Assembly: GCA_946482045.1 (NCBI GenBank)
Contig: CAMLPZ010000110.1
Coordinates: forward strand, 1-12,296
DNA from: an uncultured Asticcacaulis sp.
GTDB taxonomy: Bacteria > Pseudomonadota > Alphaproteobacteria > Caulobacterales > Caulobacteraceae
Reading direction: 5' to 3'
Length of the DNA: 12,296 bases
Below, piece by piece: positions 5,957-12,296 of the stretch (positions are counted from its first letter, which is position 1; each line of letters begins with the position of its first letter). The position numbers and the translations under genes were made by a program. Below the pieces are notes generated by a model. The model ran no database searches, was not told where the DNA came from, and worked only from the letters and a program-made list of their open reading frames with translations.

Positions 5957-5985
5957 TTGACCCTGTGCTGCATGTGCGATATATG
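5957..5985 (+). promoter_or_regulatory. Phasin promoter
   Basis: TTGACC (5957-5962) and TATATG (5980-5985) are separated by exactly 17 bases. This is the best housekeeping-type promoter in the window. It predicts a transcript starting near 5992 with a leader of about 80 bases before the phasin ATG. Confidence 0.65.
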
Positions 5986-6073
5986 ATAACCAAGTTACCG
6001 AGATTCCCTGGAGGTTGAGGACAGGGGGTCGCGTACCTTCCTAGTGCCAACAAAACCAAACTGGAGTGCTGCC

Positions 6074-6511
6074 ATGGAAACGGGCGAAGACACCATCAAG
6101 AATACGGTCGAGCGCATGACGCTGGCCGGCAACCAGGCTTTCAAGGATTCGATCGAGAAGACCCTTGGCGCCCTGAATGAAGTTAACTCGCTGTCGAAGG
6201 GCAATGTCGAAGCCGTCGTCGAATCGCTGACCGCCGCCACCAAGGGCGCGGAAACGATCGGCGCGCAGACCGTCGCCTTCGCCAAGAAGAACTGGGACGA
6301 AGCCGTCACCGCGGGCAAGACCCTTTCGGGCGCCAAGAGCGTTCAGGAAGTCATCGAGCTGCAGTCGCGCTACGCCAAGTCGTCGATGGAAGCCTATGTC
6401 GCTGAAATGAACCAGTTGACCGAGACCCTGTCGACCTCGTTCAAGGATACCTTCAAGCCGATCAACGCGCGCATGACTGCCGCCGTTGAGAAGTTCCAGT
6501 CTTATCGTTAA
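6074..6511 (+). CDS. Phasin family protein
   Basis: A 145-residue, all-helical protein without cysteine, signal peptide or membrane segment, matching the alphaproteobacterial phasin_2 type. The C-terminal block KSVQEVIELQSRYAKSSMEAY (about 88-108), followed by an amphipathic helix to the end (FKPINARMTAAVEKFQ), is characteristic of the family. Phasins coat polyhydroxyalkanoate granules and control their number and size; some members act more generally as stress or chaperone proteins. No PHA synthase or depolymerase gene is in the window. The frame can be opened at a GTG at 6044, but GGAG with a 7-base gap supports the ATG at 6074. A strong promoter and a TGC-N3-GCA palindrome upstream suggest PhaR-type control. 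A strong terminator follows directly. Confidence 0.9.
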   Translation: METGEDTIKNTVERMTLAGNQAFKDSIEKTLGALNEVNSLSKGNVEAVVESLTAATKGAETIGAQTVAFAKKNWDEAVTAGKTLSGAKSVQEVIELQSRYAKSSMEAYVAEMNQLTETLSTSFKDTFKPINARMTAAVEKFQSYR

Positions 6512-6531
6512 TCGGTCTGACAATTAAATTG

Positions 6532-6563
6532 AAAAACCCCGGACGGAAGCGTCCGGGGTTTTT
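6532..6563. terminator. Bidirectional intrinsic terminator between phasin and cyd operon
   Basis: CCCCGGACG (6537-6545), loop GAAG, CGTCCGGGG (6550-6558) is followed by TTTTTT on the plus strand and preceded by AAAAA, which gives a T-run on the minus strand. The last base of the small cyd gene's stop codon is its outer edge, so it ends both convergent transcripts. Confidence 0.93.
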
Positions 6564-6661
6564 TATCGGCCAAGCATCAGTTTAATAACTATCGCCACCG
6601 CGCCGACCGTGGCGACGCCTGCAAGCCAGAGCCCGGCGAACCACAGAAGCTTCTTCGTCAT
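6563..6661 (-). CDS. Small single-helix subunit of cytochrome bd oxidase (DUF2474/CydX-like)
   Basis: A 32-codon frame begins in TGATG, where the last base of the cydB stop (TGA) is the first base of its ATG, and ends with TAA right at the terminator. The peptide starts MTKKLLWFAGLWLAGVA, has one transmembrane helix (about residues 5-28) with two tryptophans on the N-terminal side and positive residues at both ends (KK, and K27/R32). That layout matches the DUF2474 peptides encoded after cioB/cydB in many proteobacteria, functional relatives of the E. coli CydX subunit that stabilise the haem site of the oxidase. The sequence similarity is judged from memory. Position, overlap and topology make a real gene very likely; whether it is essential for the enzyme here is inference. 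Confidence 0.85.
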   Translation of the reverse strand: MTKKLLWFAGLWLAGVATVGAVAIVIKLMLGR

Positions 6662-7665
6662 CAGTGATAGCCTTCGTTGGGGTCTATCTTGCCGCGGAAT
6701 ACCCAGTAGGCATAGGCCGTATAGGCGAGAATGATCGGGATGAGCACGGCCGCGCCGACCAGGAGGAAGGCCAGCGACTTGTCGGGACCTGCCGCCTGAT
6801 GGAAGGTAAGCGCCCCCGGCACGATGTACGGGAAGAAGCTGATGCCGATGCCTGCATAGCTAAGTATGAAGAGGCCAAGCGCCGCCAGGAAGGGCTGCAG
6901 GTGCTTGTCCGTCTTCAGACCGTGCCAAAGGAGGAAGGCGCAGATCGCCAGCAGCAGCGGCACAAAGGCCGAGAAGAAGGCCGTCGGCCAGCCGAACCAG
7001 CGCTCGAAATAGAGGCGGTTGATAAACGGCGTCCACAGGCTGACGACGCCGATAAGAATGAGTGTACCGACCGCGGTGATCAGCGCCCATTTGCGCGCGC
7101 GGACCTGGACGTCGCCCAAGGTTTTGAGGTTCAGCCAGGTCGCGCCTAGCAAAGTATAGCCGACGACAACCGCGACGCCCGTCGTCAGGCTGAACGATGT
7201 TAGCCAGTCCCACCAGCCGCCGGCATAGGCGCGGTCCTCGATCCGGATGCCCTGGATCAGCGCGCCCAACGCTATGCCCTGCGTAAAGGCCGCCACAGTC
7301 GAGCCCAGCATGAAGCCCATGTCCCACAACGGGCGCCAGCGCTCGGTGCGAAAGCGGAATTCAAAGGCCACGCCGCGAAAGACGAGCGCCAGCAACATGG
7401 CGATGATCGGCGCGTAAAGTGCCGGCATTACGGTGGCGTAGGCGAGGGGAAAGACGGCCAGAAGCCCGCCGCCGCCCAGGACCAGCCAGGTCTCATTGCC
7501 GTCCCAAACGGGGGCGATCGAATTGGTCATGATGTCGCGGTCGTGCTTGTCGGGAAAGACGAAGAACAGAATGCCGACGCCGAGATCGAAGCCGTCGAGC
7601 ACGACATAGGCCAGGACAGCGAAGGCGATCAGCGCCGCCCAGACGGTGGGAAGATCAATGGCCAT
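6661..7665 (-). CDS. cydB: Cytochrome bd-type (cyanide-insensitive type) quinol oxidase subunit II
   Basis: Subunit II of a bd-type terminal quinol oxidase, an inner-membrane protein of 334 residues with about eight or nine transmembrane helices. The N-terminal signature VLDGFDLGVGIL (residues about 22-33) and the motif VWDGNETWLVLGGGGLLAVFP (about 53-73) are diagnostic of the CydB/CioB family. The length is in the range of the CioB branch and shorter than E. coli CydB (about 379). It supports subunit I but carries few haem ligands itself. The ATG at 7665 overlaps the end of cydA by 11 bases and has GGAGA 6 bases upstream, inside the cydA coding sequence. It is in turn overlapped by one base with the small DUF2474-like gene, so all three are translationally linked. 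Confidence 0.95.
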   Translation of the reverse strand: MAIDLPTVWAALIAFAVLAYVVLDGFDLGVGILFFVFPDKHDRDIMTNSIAPVWDGNETWLVLGGGGLLAVFPLAYATVMPALYAPIIAMLLALVFRGVAFEFRFRTERWRPLWDMGFMLGSTVAAFTQGIALGALIQGIRIEDRAYAGGWWDWLTSFSLTTGVAVVVGYTLLGATWLNLKTLGDVQVRARKWALITAVGTLILIGVVSLWTPFINRLYFERWFGWPTAFFSAFVPLLLAICAFLLWHGLKTDKHLQPFLAALGLFILSYAGIGISFFPYIVPGALTFHQAAGPDKSLAFLLVGAAVLIPIILAYTAYAYWVFRGKIDPNEGYH

Positions 7666-9085
7666 CGTGTTTCTCCGGATGGGGTTCGTCGCCTTGCGCC
7701 GGGCCCGGTGTGATGCCGGCCGAGCGAATCGGGCCCTTTTCCAGCTCTTGGACGGGCGTGTCCGTGTCGCGCGGTGTCGTGCCCATCAAGCGGAAAATGT
7801 AGAAGGTGCCGGCGCCGAAGACGAGGAAGTAGACGATGACAAAGGCGATCAGCGAGGCGGCGGCGGCCGGCGCGTCGATATTGGACAGGCTGTCCGAACG
7901 CCTGAGCAGTCCGTAGACCGTGTAGGGCTGACGGCCGACCTCGGTGGTGAACCACCCGGCGAGGACGGCCACGAAGCCGGATGGCCCCAGCAGCACGGCG
8001 GCCTTCAGCAAGAGGCGGTCGCTGAACAGGGTCTTGCGATAGCGCGCCCACAGCGACCACAGCCCGACCAGCAGCATCAGGACACCTAAGCCCACCATGA
8101 CACGGAAGGCGAAGAAAGGGATGAGCGCCGGCGGACGGTCCTCGCGCTTCCATTCCTTGAGGCCCTTGATCTCGGCGTCCGGATCGTGCGCCAGGATAAG
8201 CGAGCCCAGCTTGGGGATCTCAACGGCGTAGTGTGTTTTCTCGGCCTTGTCGTCGGGAATGCCGAACAGGATCAGCGGCGCGCCCTTATGCGTCTCGTAA
8301 TGACCTTCCATCGCCGCGATCTTGGCGGGTTGGTGTTCCAGCGTGTTCAGGCCGTGCAGGTCGCCAACAAAGATCTGGACCGGCGTGACGAGCGCCGCCA
8401 TCCACATGGCCATGGAGAACATGATGCGCGCCTGACGGTTTTGATTGTTGCGCAGCAGATGCCAGGCGCCGACGCCGCCGACCGCGAACGCTGTCGTCAG
8501 ATAGGCGGCGATGACCGTATGGATCAGACGATAGGGGAAAGATGGGTTGAAGATGATCTCGACCCAACTCCTCGGCTGAAACAGGCCTTCCGGCGTCAGA
8601 ACATGGCCCTGCGGGGTGTGCATCCAGCTGTTGGCCGCCAGGATCCAGAAGGCCGACATCAATGTCCCGGCCGCCACCATGCAGGTCGCGAAAAAGTGGA
8701 GTTTAGGCCCGACGCGCTTCAGGCCGAACAGCATGATGCCTAAGAAGCCGGCCTCGAGGAAAAAGGCGGTCAGGACCTCATAGCCCATGAGCGGGCCGAT
8801 CACGGCGCCGGTCTTGTCGGAGAACGCGCCCCAGTTGGTGCCGAACTGATAGCTCATGACGATGCCGGACACGACACCCATCCCGAAGGTCACGGCGAAG
8901 ATCGTCTTCCAGAAGTTGAAGAGCCTTAAAAATATCTCGTCCTTCTTCCACAGATAGAGACCATTGAGCACGGCCAGGAACGACGCGAGGCCGATCGTGA
9001 AAGCCGGAAACAGGAAATGGAATGAGACCGTGAAGGCGAACTGGATGCGCGCCAGCATTTCGGCGGTGAGATCGAGGTCGGGCAT
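7655..9085 (-). CDS. cydA: Cytochrome bd-type (cyanide-insensitive type) quinol oxidase subunit I
   Basis: Subunit I, which binds haems b558, b595 and d and oxidises quinol while reducing O2 to water in the inner membrane. From the ATG at 9085 it has 476 residues and about nine helices. Expected ligands are visible: H23 (SFHFLFP), H189 (RLIHTVIAAY) and M330 (FRVMVGLG). The quinol loop contains K255 and E260 in HQPAKIAAMEG, and GRQPYTVYGLLRR follows near 384. The quinol loop is short, as in CIO-type (CioA) rather than E. coli CydA-type enzymes; cyanide insensitivity is inferred from that branch. The frame extends 15 codons upstream to 9130, but GGGAG with a 7-base gap supports 9085. The His/Glu-rich C-terminal tail (about 455-476) is cytoplasmic-looking and overlaps cydB. 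The divergent neighbour is clpS. Confidence 0.95.
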   Translation of the reverse strand: MPDLDLTAEMLARIQFAFTVSFHFLFPAFTIGLASFLAVLNGLYLWKKDEIFLRLFNFWKTIFAVTFGMGVVSGIVMSYQFGTNWGAFSDKTGAVIGPLMGYEVLTAFFLEAGFLGIMLFGLKRVGPKLHFFATCMVAAGTLMSAFWILAANSWMHTPQGHVLTPEGLFQPRSWVEIIFNPSFPYRLIHTVIAAYLTTAFAVGGVGAWHLLRNNQNRQARIMFSMAMWMAALVTPVQIFVGDLHGLNTLEHQPAKIAAMEGHYETHKGAPLILFGIPDDKAEKTHYAVEIPKLGSLILAHDPDAEIKGLKEWKREDRPPALIPFFAFRVMVGLGVLMLLVGLWSLWARYRKTLFSDRLLLKAAVLLGPSGFVAVLAGWFTTEVGRQPYTVYGLLRRSDSLSNIDAPAAAASLIAFVIVYFLVFGAGTFYIFRLMGTTPRDTDTPVQELEKGPIRSAGITPGPAQGDEPHPEKHDGH

Positions 9086-9118
9086 TGCATAGCTCCCGTG
9101 TACGGACGGGTGTTGCGG

Positions 9119-9124
9119 ATTATA
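9119..9124 (-). promoter_or_regulatory. cydA operon -10 element
   Basis: A perfect TATAAT on the minus strand predicts a start near 9112 and a 27-base leader containing the GGGAG ribosome binding site. The region 17 bases upstream (GACGTA) is a poor -35, which would fit a promoter needing an activator. The spacer is very T-rich. Confidence 0.5.
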
Positions 9125-9264
9125 AGTCAAAAATAAATACGTACGTCCTGTTGTGCGCTGTGGCGGCGTGCCGCGCGGCCGCTTGCCGCAGGCGAGGGCC
9201 GGGACGTCACCCCTCTGTCACGAGTCATAAAAAACTGTGATCGCCCTGTTTGGCGATTTCCTAT

Positions 9265-9291
9265 TTGCAGCGCGTGCGTTTGGGCTATCTT
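9265..9291 (+). promoter_or_regulatory. Upstream clpS promoter candidate
   Basis: TTGCAGC (9265-9271), 12 bases, then GCTATCTT (9284-9291) resembles the Caulobacter housekeeping form TTGACGS-N10-14-GCTANAWC. It would give a leader of about 125 bases. Confidence 0.4.
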
Positions 9292-9373
9292 GTACTCCGC
9301 ATGCAGCGGCCTATCTATATAACTGTTCCGGGACGCCGGGCGGTCAGGATAGCCGAAAAGGTAAAATGAGGTT

Positions 9374-9399
9374 TTGATTGTTGCGCGCTTGGCTATCTG
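9374..9399 (+). promoter_or_regulatory. Proximal clpS promoter candidate
   Basis: TTGATTG (9374-9380), 11 bases, then GCTATCTG (9392-9399) repeats the pattern of the upstream promoter, including a shared TTGG-GCTATCT-like string. If used, the transcript would start near 9406, about 17 bases before the ATG at 9423. It overlaps the alternative TTG start at 9378, so both cannot serve the same transcript. Confidence 0.35.
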
Positions 9400-9422
9400 A
9401 AGAATTGAACGAAAAGACGTTA

Positions 9423-9767
9423 ATGCAAAGCATTGAAGCGGCCGAAAAGGGGGCTGGGGCCACCCGCCCCACGGGTGCGCCGCTGGCTGTGGTCGAGGCG
9501 AAGCCGAAGCCGCAGAAGCCGTCCCTGTATCGCGTGCTCATTCTCAACGACGACTACACTCCCATGGAGTTCGTGGTCTACGTTCTGGAGCGCTTCTTCA
9601 ATAAGTCGCGCGAGGACGCAACGCGGGTCATGCTGCACGTCCACCAGACGGGTGTGGGGGTCTGCGGGGTCTACACCTATGAGGTCGCCGAAACCAAGGT
9701 CGCCCAGGTCGTTGACATGGCCCGCAGGCATCAACACCCACTCCAGTGCACGATGGAGAAGGACTGA
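9423..9767 (+). CDS. clpS: ATP-dependent Clp protease adaptor protein ClpS
   Basis: Adaptor that binds proteins with bulky hydrophobic N-terminal residues and delivers them to ClpA for degradation by ClpAP. From the ATG at 9423 it has 114 residues: a disordered, Ala/Gly/Pro/Lys-rich N-terminal arm (about 1-32) needed for delivery, then the conserved core [20 protein letters not shown]. The substrate pocket is complete: N42, D43, D44, M48 and H74 (LHVHQTG), with [12 protein letters not shown] near 81-92. The frame opens at a TTG at 9378 with a reasonable TGAGG 6 bases upstream. The 15 extra codons are rich in TTG, CTA and TTA, unlike the rest of the gene, and contain a promoter-like sequence, so I prefer the ATG despite its weak ribosome binding site. 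clpA follows 205 bp later. Confidence 0.95.
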   Translation: MQSIEAAEKGAGATRPTGAPLAVVEAKPKPQKPSLYRVLILNDDYTPMEFVVYVLERFFNKSREDATRVMLHVHQTGVGVCGVYTYEVAETKVAQVVDMARRHQHPLQCTMEKD

Positions 9768-9870
9768 TCACAAGGTTGGGAAGGGTTAACTATAATTGCG
9801 CCGCAGAGCGTATTTGTTAATTCTTGAGTTAGGAAATAGGGCGGATGATGAGGGCAATCGTGAAGTTTGG

Positions 9871-9894
9871 GTTCAGGTCGGGTTCAGCTTGAAC
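9871..9894. promoter_or_regulatory. LexA-type SOS box in the clpS-clpA gap
   Basis: GTTC (9871-9874), seven bases, GTTC (9882-9885) is an exact match to the alphaproteobacterial LexA consensus GTTC-N7-GTTC. The second half also forms a palindrome, GTTCA-GCT-TGAAC (9882-9894). It lies 88 bp upstream of the clpA ATG. I cannot place a clpA promoter with confidence (the TATAAT at 9791-9796 has no good -35), so whether the box would block initiation is uncertain. Confidence 0.45.
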
Positions 9895-9961
9895 AAGGTA
9901 AAACCGACCTAAACCGTAAGTTAGAGTTTTTGCCGTATAGAGTACCGTAGGCTTGAGGTTT

Positions 9962-9967
9962 AGGAGG
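9962..9967 (+). promoter_or_regulatory. Strong clpA ribosome binding site
   Basis: AGGAGG, a full Shine-Dalgarno match, sits 5 bases before the ATG at 9973 and fixes the clpA start. Confidence 0.85.
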
Positions 9968-9972
9968 TCGTC

Positions 9973-12296
9973 ATGCCATCTTTTTCCAGCGCATTAGAAG
10001 AGACCCTGCATCGCGCAGTCGGTCACGCCAATGCCCATCATCATGAGTATGCCACTCTTGAGCACCTCCTGCTGGCGCTGATCGACGATGTCGATGCCGC
10101 CGCCGTCATGAGCGCCTGTAATGTGGATCTGTCGAAGCTGCGCACCGCGCTTGACGCCTATATCGAAACCGATCTGAAATCGCTGGTCGAGCCGTCCTCG
10201 GAAGAGGCCAAGCCGACTGCCGGCTTCCAGCGCGTCATCCAGCGCGCCGTCATCCACGTCCAGTCTTCGGGCCGCGACGAAGTGACCGGCGCCAACGTCC
10301 TGGTCGCCATCTTCTCCGAACGCGAATCGCACGCCGCCTTTTTCTTGCAGGAGCAGGAAATGACGCGCTACGACGCTGTCAACTATATCGCCCACGGCAT
10401 CGCCAAGAAGCCCGGCGCTTCCGAGCCGCGTCCCGTTCGCGGCGCGACCGAAGACGGTGCGACGCCCTCCGGCAGCAACTCCGAGGAAAAGAGCGGCAAG
10501 GCTGGCTCGACCGACGCCCTGGCGGCCTACTGCGTCGACCTCAATGAGAAGTCACGTCACGGCAAGGTCGACCCGCTGATCGGGCGGGCCGCCGAAGTCG
10601 AACGCGCCATCCAGATCCTGTGCCGCCGCACCAAGAACAACCCGCTGCTGGTTGGTGATCCGGGCGTCGGCAAGACGGCCATCGCCGAAGGCCTGGCCAA
10701 GAAGATCGTCGAAGGCGACGTTCCGGAAGTCCTGGCCGGCGCCACCATCTACTCGCTCGACATGGGCACGCTGCTGGCCGGCACCCGCTACCGCGGTGAC
10801 TTCGAAGAGCGCGTCAAGCAGGTCGTCAAGGAACTGGAAGCGCACCCCAATGCCGTCCTGTTCATCGACGAAATCCATACGGTCATCGGCGCCGGCGCCA
10901 CGTCGGGCGGTGCGATGGACGCATCCAACCTGCTGAAGCCGGCTCTGGCCGCGGGCACGCTGCGCTGCATGGGCTCCACGACCTATAAGGAGTACCGTCA
11001 GCACTTCGAAAAGGACCGCGCTCTGGTCCGCCGCTTCCAGAAGATCGATGTCAACGAGCCGACGCTCGACGACACCATCAAGATCCTGAAGGGCCTCAAG
11101 CCTTACTACGAGACCTTCCACCACCTGAAGTACACCGACGCCGCCATCAAGACGGCCGTCGAGCTGGCGGCGCGGTACATTACCGACCGCAAGCTGCCGG
11201 ACAAGGCGATCGACGTGATCGACGAAGCCGGCGCGCTGCAGATGGTCCTGCCGGAATCGAAGCGGAAGAAGGTTATCGGGCCCAAGGAGATCGAGTACGT
11301 CATCTCCAAGATCGCCCGCGTGCCGTCCAAGTCCGTGTCGCGCGACGACACCCAGTCGCTGCGTGACCTGAAGACCGACTTGCAACAGGTCGTCTTCGGC
11401 CAGGACGAGGCCATTGAGCAACTGTCGACCGCCATCAAGCTGTCGCGGGCCGGCCTGCGCGATCCGCAAAAGCCGATCGGCTGCTACCTCTTCTCCGGCC
11501 CGACCGGCGTCGGCAAGACGGAAGTCGCCAAGCAACTGGCGTCGACCCTCGGCATCGACCTGCTGCGCTTCGACATGTCGGAATACATGGAACGTCACAC
11601 GGTCTCGCGTCTCATCGGCGCGCCTCCGGGCTATGTCGGCCACGACCAGGGCGGCCTGTTGACCGACGCCGTCGATCAGCAACCGCACGCCATCGTCCTG
11701 CTCGACGAAATCGAAAAGGCGCACCAGGACATCTACAACATCCTGCTGCAGGTCATGGACCATGGCCAGCTGACGGATGCGGTGGGCAAGAAGGTCGACT
11801 TCCGTAACGTCGTGCTCATCCTGACGACCAATGCCGGGGCTTCGGACAACCAGAAGAACTCGATCGGCTTTGGCCGTGAAAAGGTCCAGGGTGAAGACGA
11901 AGCGGCCATCAAGCGCCTGTTCACCCCGGAATTCCGCAACCGCCTGGACGCCATCGTGACGTTCAAGCAACTGAAGCCGGACGTGATCTCGAAAGTCGTC
12001 GAGAAGTTCATCCTCCAGCTGGAAATGCAGCTGGCCGACCGCCACATCTCGATCGAGCTGACCGAGGATGCCGGTAAATGGCTGGCGGAAAACGGCTACG
12101 ACGAACTGTATGGCGCCCGTCCGCTGGCGCGCGTCATCCAGGAAAACATCAAGAAGCCGCTGGCCGACGAAATCCTCTTCGGCAAGCTGGTCAAGGGCGG
12201 CCATATCTTGGTCAAGCTGGTCGATGGCAAGATTGCCTTCGACATCACGCCCTCGGCCAAGGGCGGCGTCGACAAGGCCGGCTCCAAGACCGAAGC
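9973..12296 (+). CDS. clpA: ATP-dependent Clp protease ATP-binding subunit ClpA (3' end outside window)
   Basis: Hexameric AAA+ unfoldase that feeds substrates, including ClpS-delivered N-degrons, into ClpP. The frame is open from the ATG to the window edge: 774 full codons plus two bases. The N domain (about 1-142) is followed by a polar linker (145-182). The first AAA+ module has Walker A GDPGVGKT (228-235) and Walker B VLFIDE (295-300). The second has Walker A GPTGVGKT (509-516) and Walker B IVLLDE (574-579). The ClpP-docking loop is IGF (631-633), and a ClpB-type coiled-coil middle domain is absent, so it is ClpA and not ClpB. E. coli ClpA is 758 residues, so only a few residues of the Lys/Gly-rich tail are probably missing. 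It follows clpS at 205 bp, with a LexA-type box in the gap. Confidence 0.97.
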   Translation, partial: MPSFSSALEETLHRAVGHANAHHHEYATLEHLLLALIDDVDAAAVMSACNVDLSKLRTALDAYIETDLKSLVEPSSEEAKPTAGFQRVIQRAVIHVQSSGRDEVTGANVLVAIFSERESHAAFFLQEQEMTRYDAVNYIAHGIAKKPGASEPRPVRGATEDGATPSGSNSEEKSGKAGSTDALAAYCVDLNEKSRHGKVDPLIGRAAEVERAIQILCRRTKNNPLLVGDPGVGKTAIAEGLAKKIVEGDVPEVLAGATIYSLDMGTLLAGTRYRGDFEERVKQVVKELEAHPNAVLFIDEIHTVIGAGATSGGAMDASNLLKPALAAGTLRCMGSTTYKEYRQHFEKDRALVRRFQKIDVNEPTLDDTIKILKGLKPYYETFHHLKYTDAAIKTAVELAARYITDRKLPDKAIDVIDEAGALQMVLPESKRKKVIGPKEIEYVISKIARVPSKSVSRDDTQSLRDLKTDLQQVVFGQDEAIEQLSTAIKLSRAGLRDPQKPIGCYLFSGPTGVGKTEVAKQLASTLGIDLLRFDMSEYMERHTVSRLIGAPPGYVGHDQGGLLTDAVDQQPHAIVLLDEIEKAHQDIYNILLQVMDHGQLTDAVGKKVDFRNVVLILTTNAGASDNQKNSIGFGREKVQGEDEAAIKRLFTPEFRNRLDAIVTFKQLKPDVISKVVEKFILQLEMQLADRHISIELTEDAGKWLAENGYDELYGARPLARVIQENIKKPLADEILFGKLVKGGHILVKLVDGKIAFDITPSAKGGVDKAGSKTE

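Larger units (their letters stand above)
5636..6073. other. 438-bp divergent regulatory region between carboxypeptidase and phasin genes
   Basis: No credible coding sequence is seen in this stretch; the short open frames lack ribosome binding sites. It holds the CtrA box and its flanking inverted repeat on the carboxypeptidase side, and the PhaR-like palindrome, a strong promoter and an 80-base purine-rich leader on the phasin side. GANTC sites occur at 5888-5892 and 6002-6006. Between about 5790 and 5925 I see nothing assignable. Confidence 0.7.
9086..9422. other. 337-bp divergent region between cydA and clpS
   Basis: The stretch holds the cydA -10, two clpS promoter-like sequences, a GC-rich patch (9165-9205) and a small hairpin ATCGCC/GGCGAT (9240-9257). 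A GANTC site lies at 9222-9226. GTCAC occurs twice at 9206-9223 with a separation of about one helical turn. I see no convincing coding sequence. Confidence 0.6.

Noticed and set aside
5983..6018. Short ATG frame (about 11 codons) before the phasin
   Set aside because: It begins inside the promoter -10, upstream of the predicted transcription start, and has no ribosome binding site.
6010..6032. Purine-rich GGAGG/GAGGA/GGGGG tract in the phasin leader
   Set aside because: It looks like a ribosome binding site, but no in-frame start codon follows at a suitable distance; the GGAG at 6063-6066 serves the ATG at 6074.
9086..9260. FNR/FixK box (TTGAT-N4-ATCAA) for the cyd operon
   Set aside because: I looked for it because bd oxidases are often oxygen-regulated, but no acceptable match is present on either strand.
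9822..9834. Possible CtrA site near TTAATTCTTGAGTTAG in the clpS-clpA gap
   Set aside because: The second half is displaced by one base and lacks the full TTAA, so it does not meet the consensus.
10552..12204. 550-codon open frame on the minus strand
   Set aside because: It lies wholly antisense to clpA, whose AAA+ motifs are intact. It has no ribosome binding site, and its Asp/Val/Leu/Arg-rich composition is typical of GC-rich mirror frames.

Overview
This window looks like ordinary chromosomal core sequence from an alphaproteobacterium of the Caulobacterales, probably Caulobacteraceae and possibly an Asticcacaulis-like organism. The reasons are a full-length MipZ whose key residues match those known for Caulobacter, the alphaproteobacterial ClpS-ClpA pair, a phasin_2-family protein, GC-rich codon use, and promoter boxes resembling the Caulobacter housekeeping pattern (TTGACGS ... 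GCTANAWC). The genus is inference. I see no prophage, insertion sequence, CRISPR array, rRNA or tRNA.

Layout, left to right. On the minus strand, map (methionine aminopeptidase) is followed 60 bp later by radC. Divergent from map is a two-gene plus-strand unit: mipZ (division-site ATPase) and a small membrane-anchored J-domain protein that overlaps it by 4 bases. A dispersed-type hairpin follows, then a secreted protein of unknown function. A long perfect bidirectional terminator separates this gene from a convergent D-Ala-D-Ala carboxypeptidase with a C-terminal SPOR domain. A 438-bp regulatory region then separates the carboxypeptidase from a plus-strand phasin. It carries a full CtrA box (TTAA-N7-TTAA) near the centre of a 10-bp inverted repeat, and a PhaR-like palindrome beside the phasin promoter. 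A second bidirectional terminator separates the phasin from a convergent three-gene cytochrome bd (CIO-type) operon on the minus strand: cydA, cydB and a 32-codon single-helix peptide resembling the DUF2474/CydX-like subunit. Divergent from cydA are clpS and clpA on the plus strand; clpA runs off the right edge, probably close to its C-terminus.

How the genes relate. ClpS and ClpA form the N-degron adaptor and unfoldase of ClpAP. MipZ and the SPOR-domain carboxypeptidase both belong to division and envelope control. MipZ sits behind paired GANTC (CcrM) sites, and the carboxypeptidase behind a CtrA box, so both may be cell-cycle regulated. The cyd operon encodes a complete small terminal quinol oxidase including its tiny subunit.

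I did not find a clearly new multi-gene system. The observations most worth following are regulatory: the CtrA box inside an inverted repeat, the LexA-type box in the clpA leader, the PhaR-like operator, the mipZ GANTC pair and a possibly leaderless map transcript. Two gene-level observations also stand out: the coupled mipZ/J-protein pair and the small cyd subunit.
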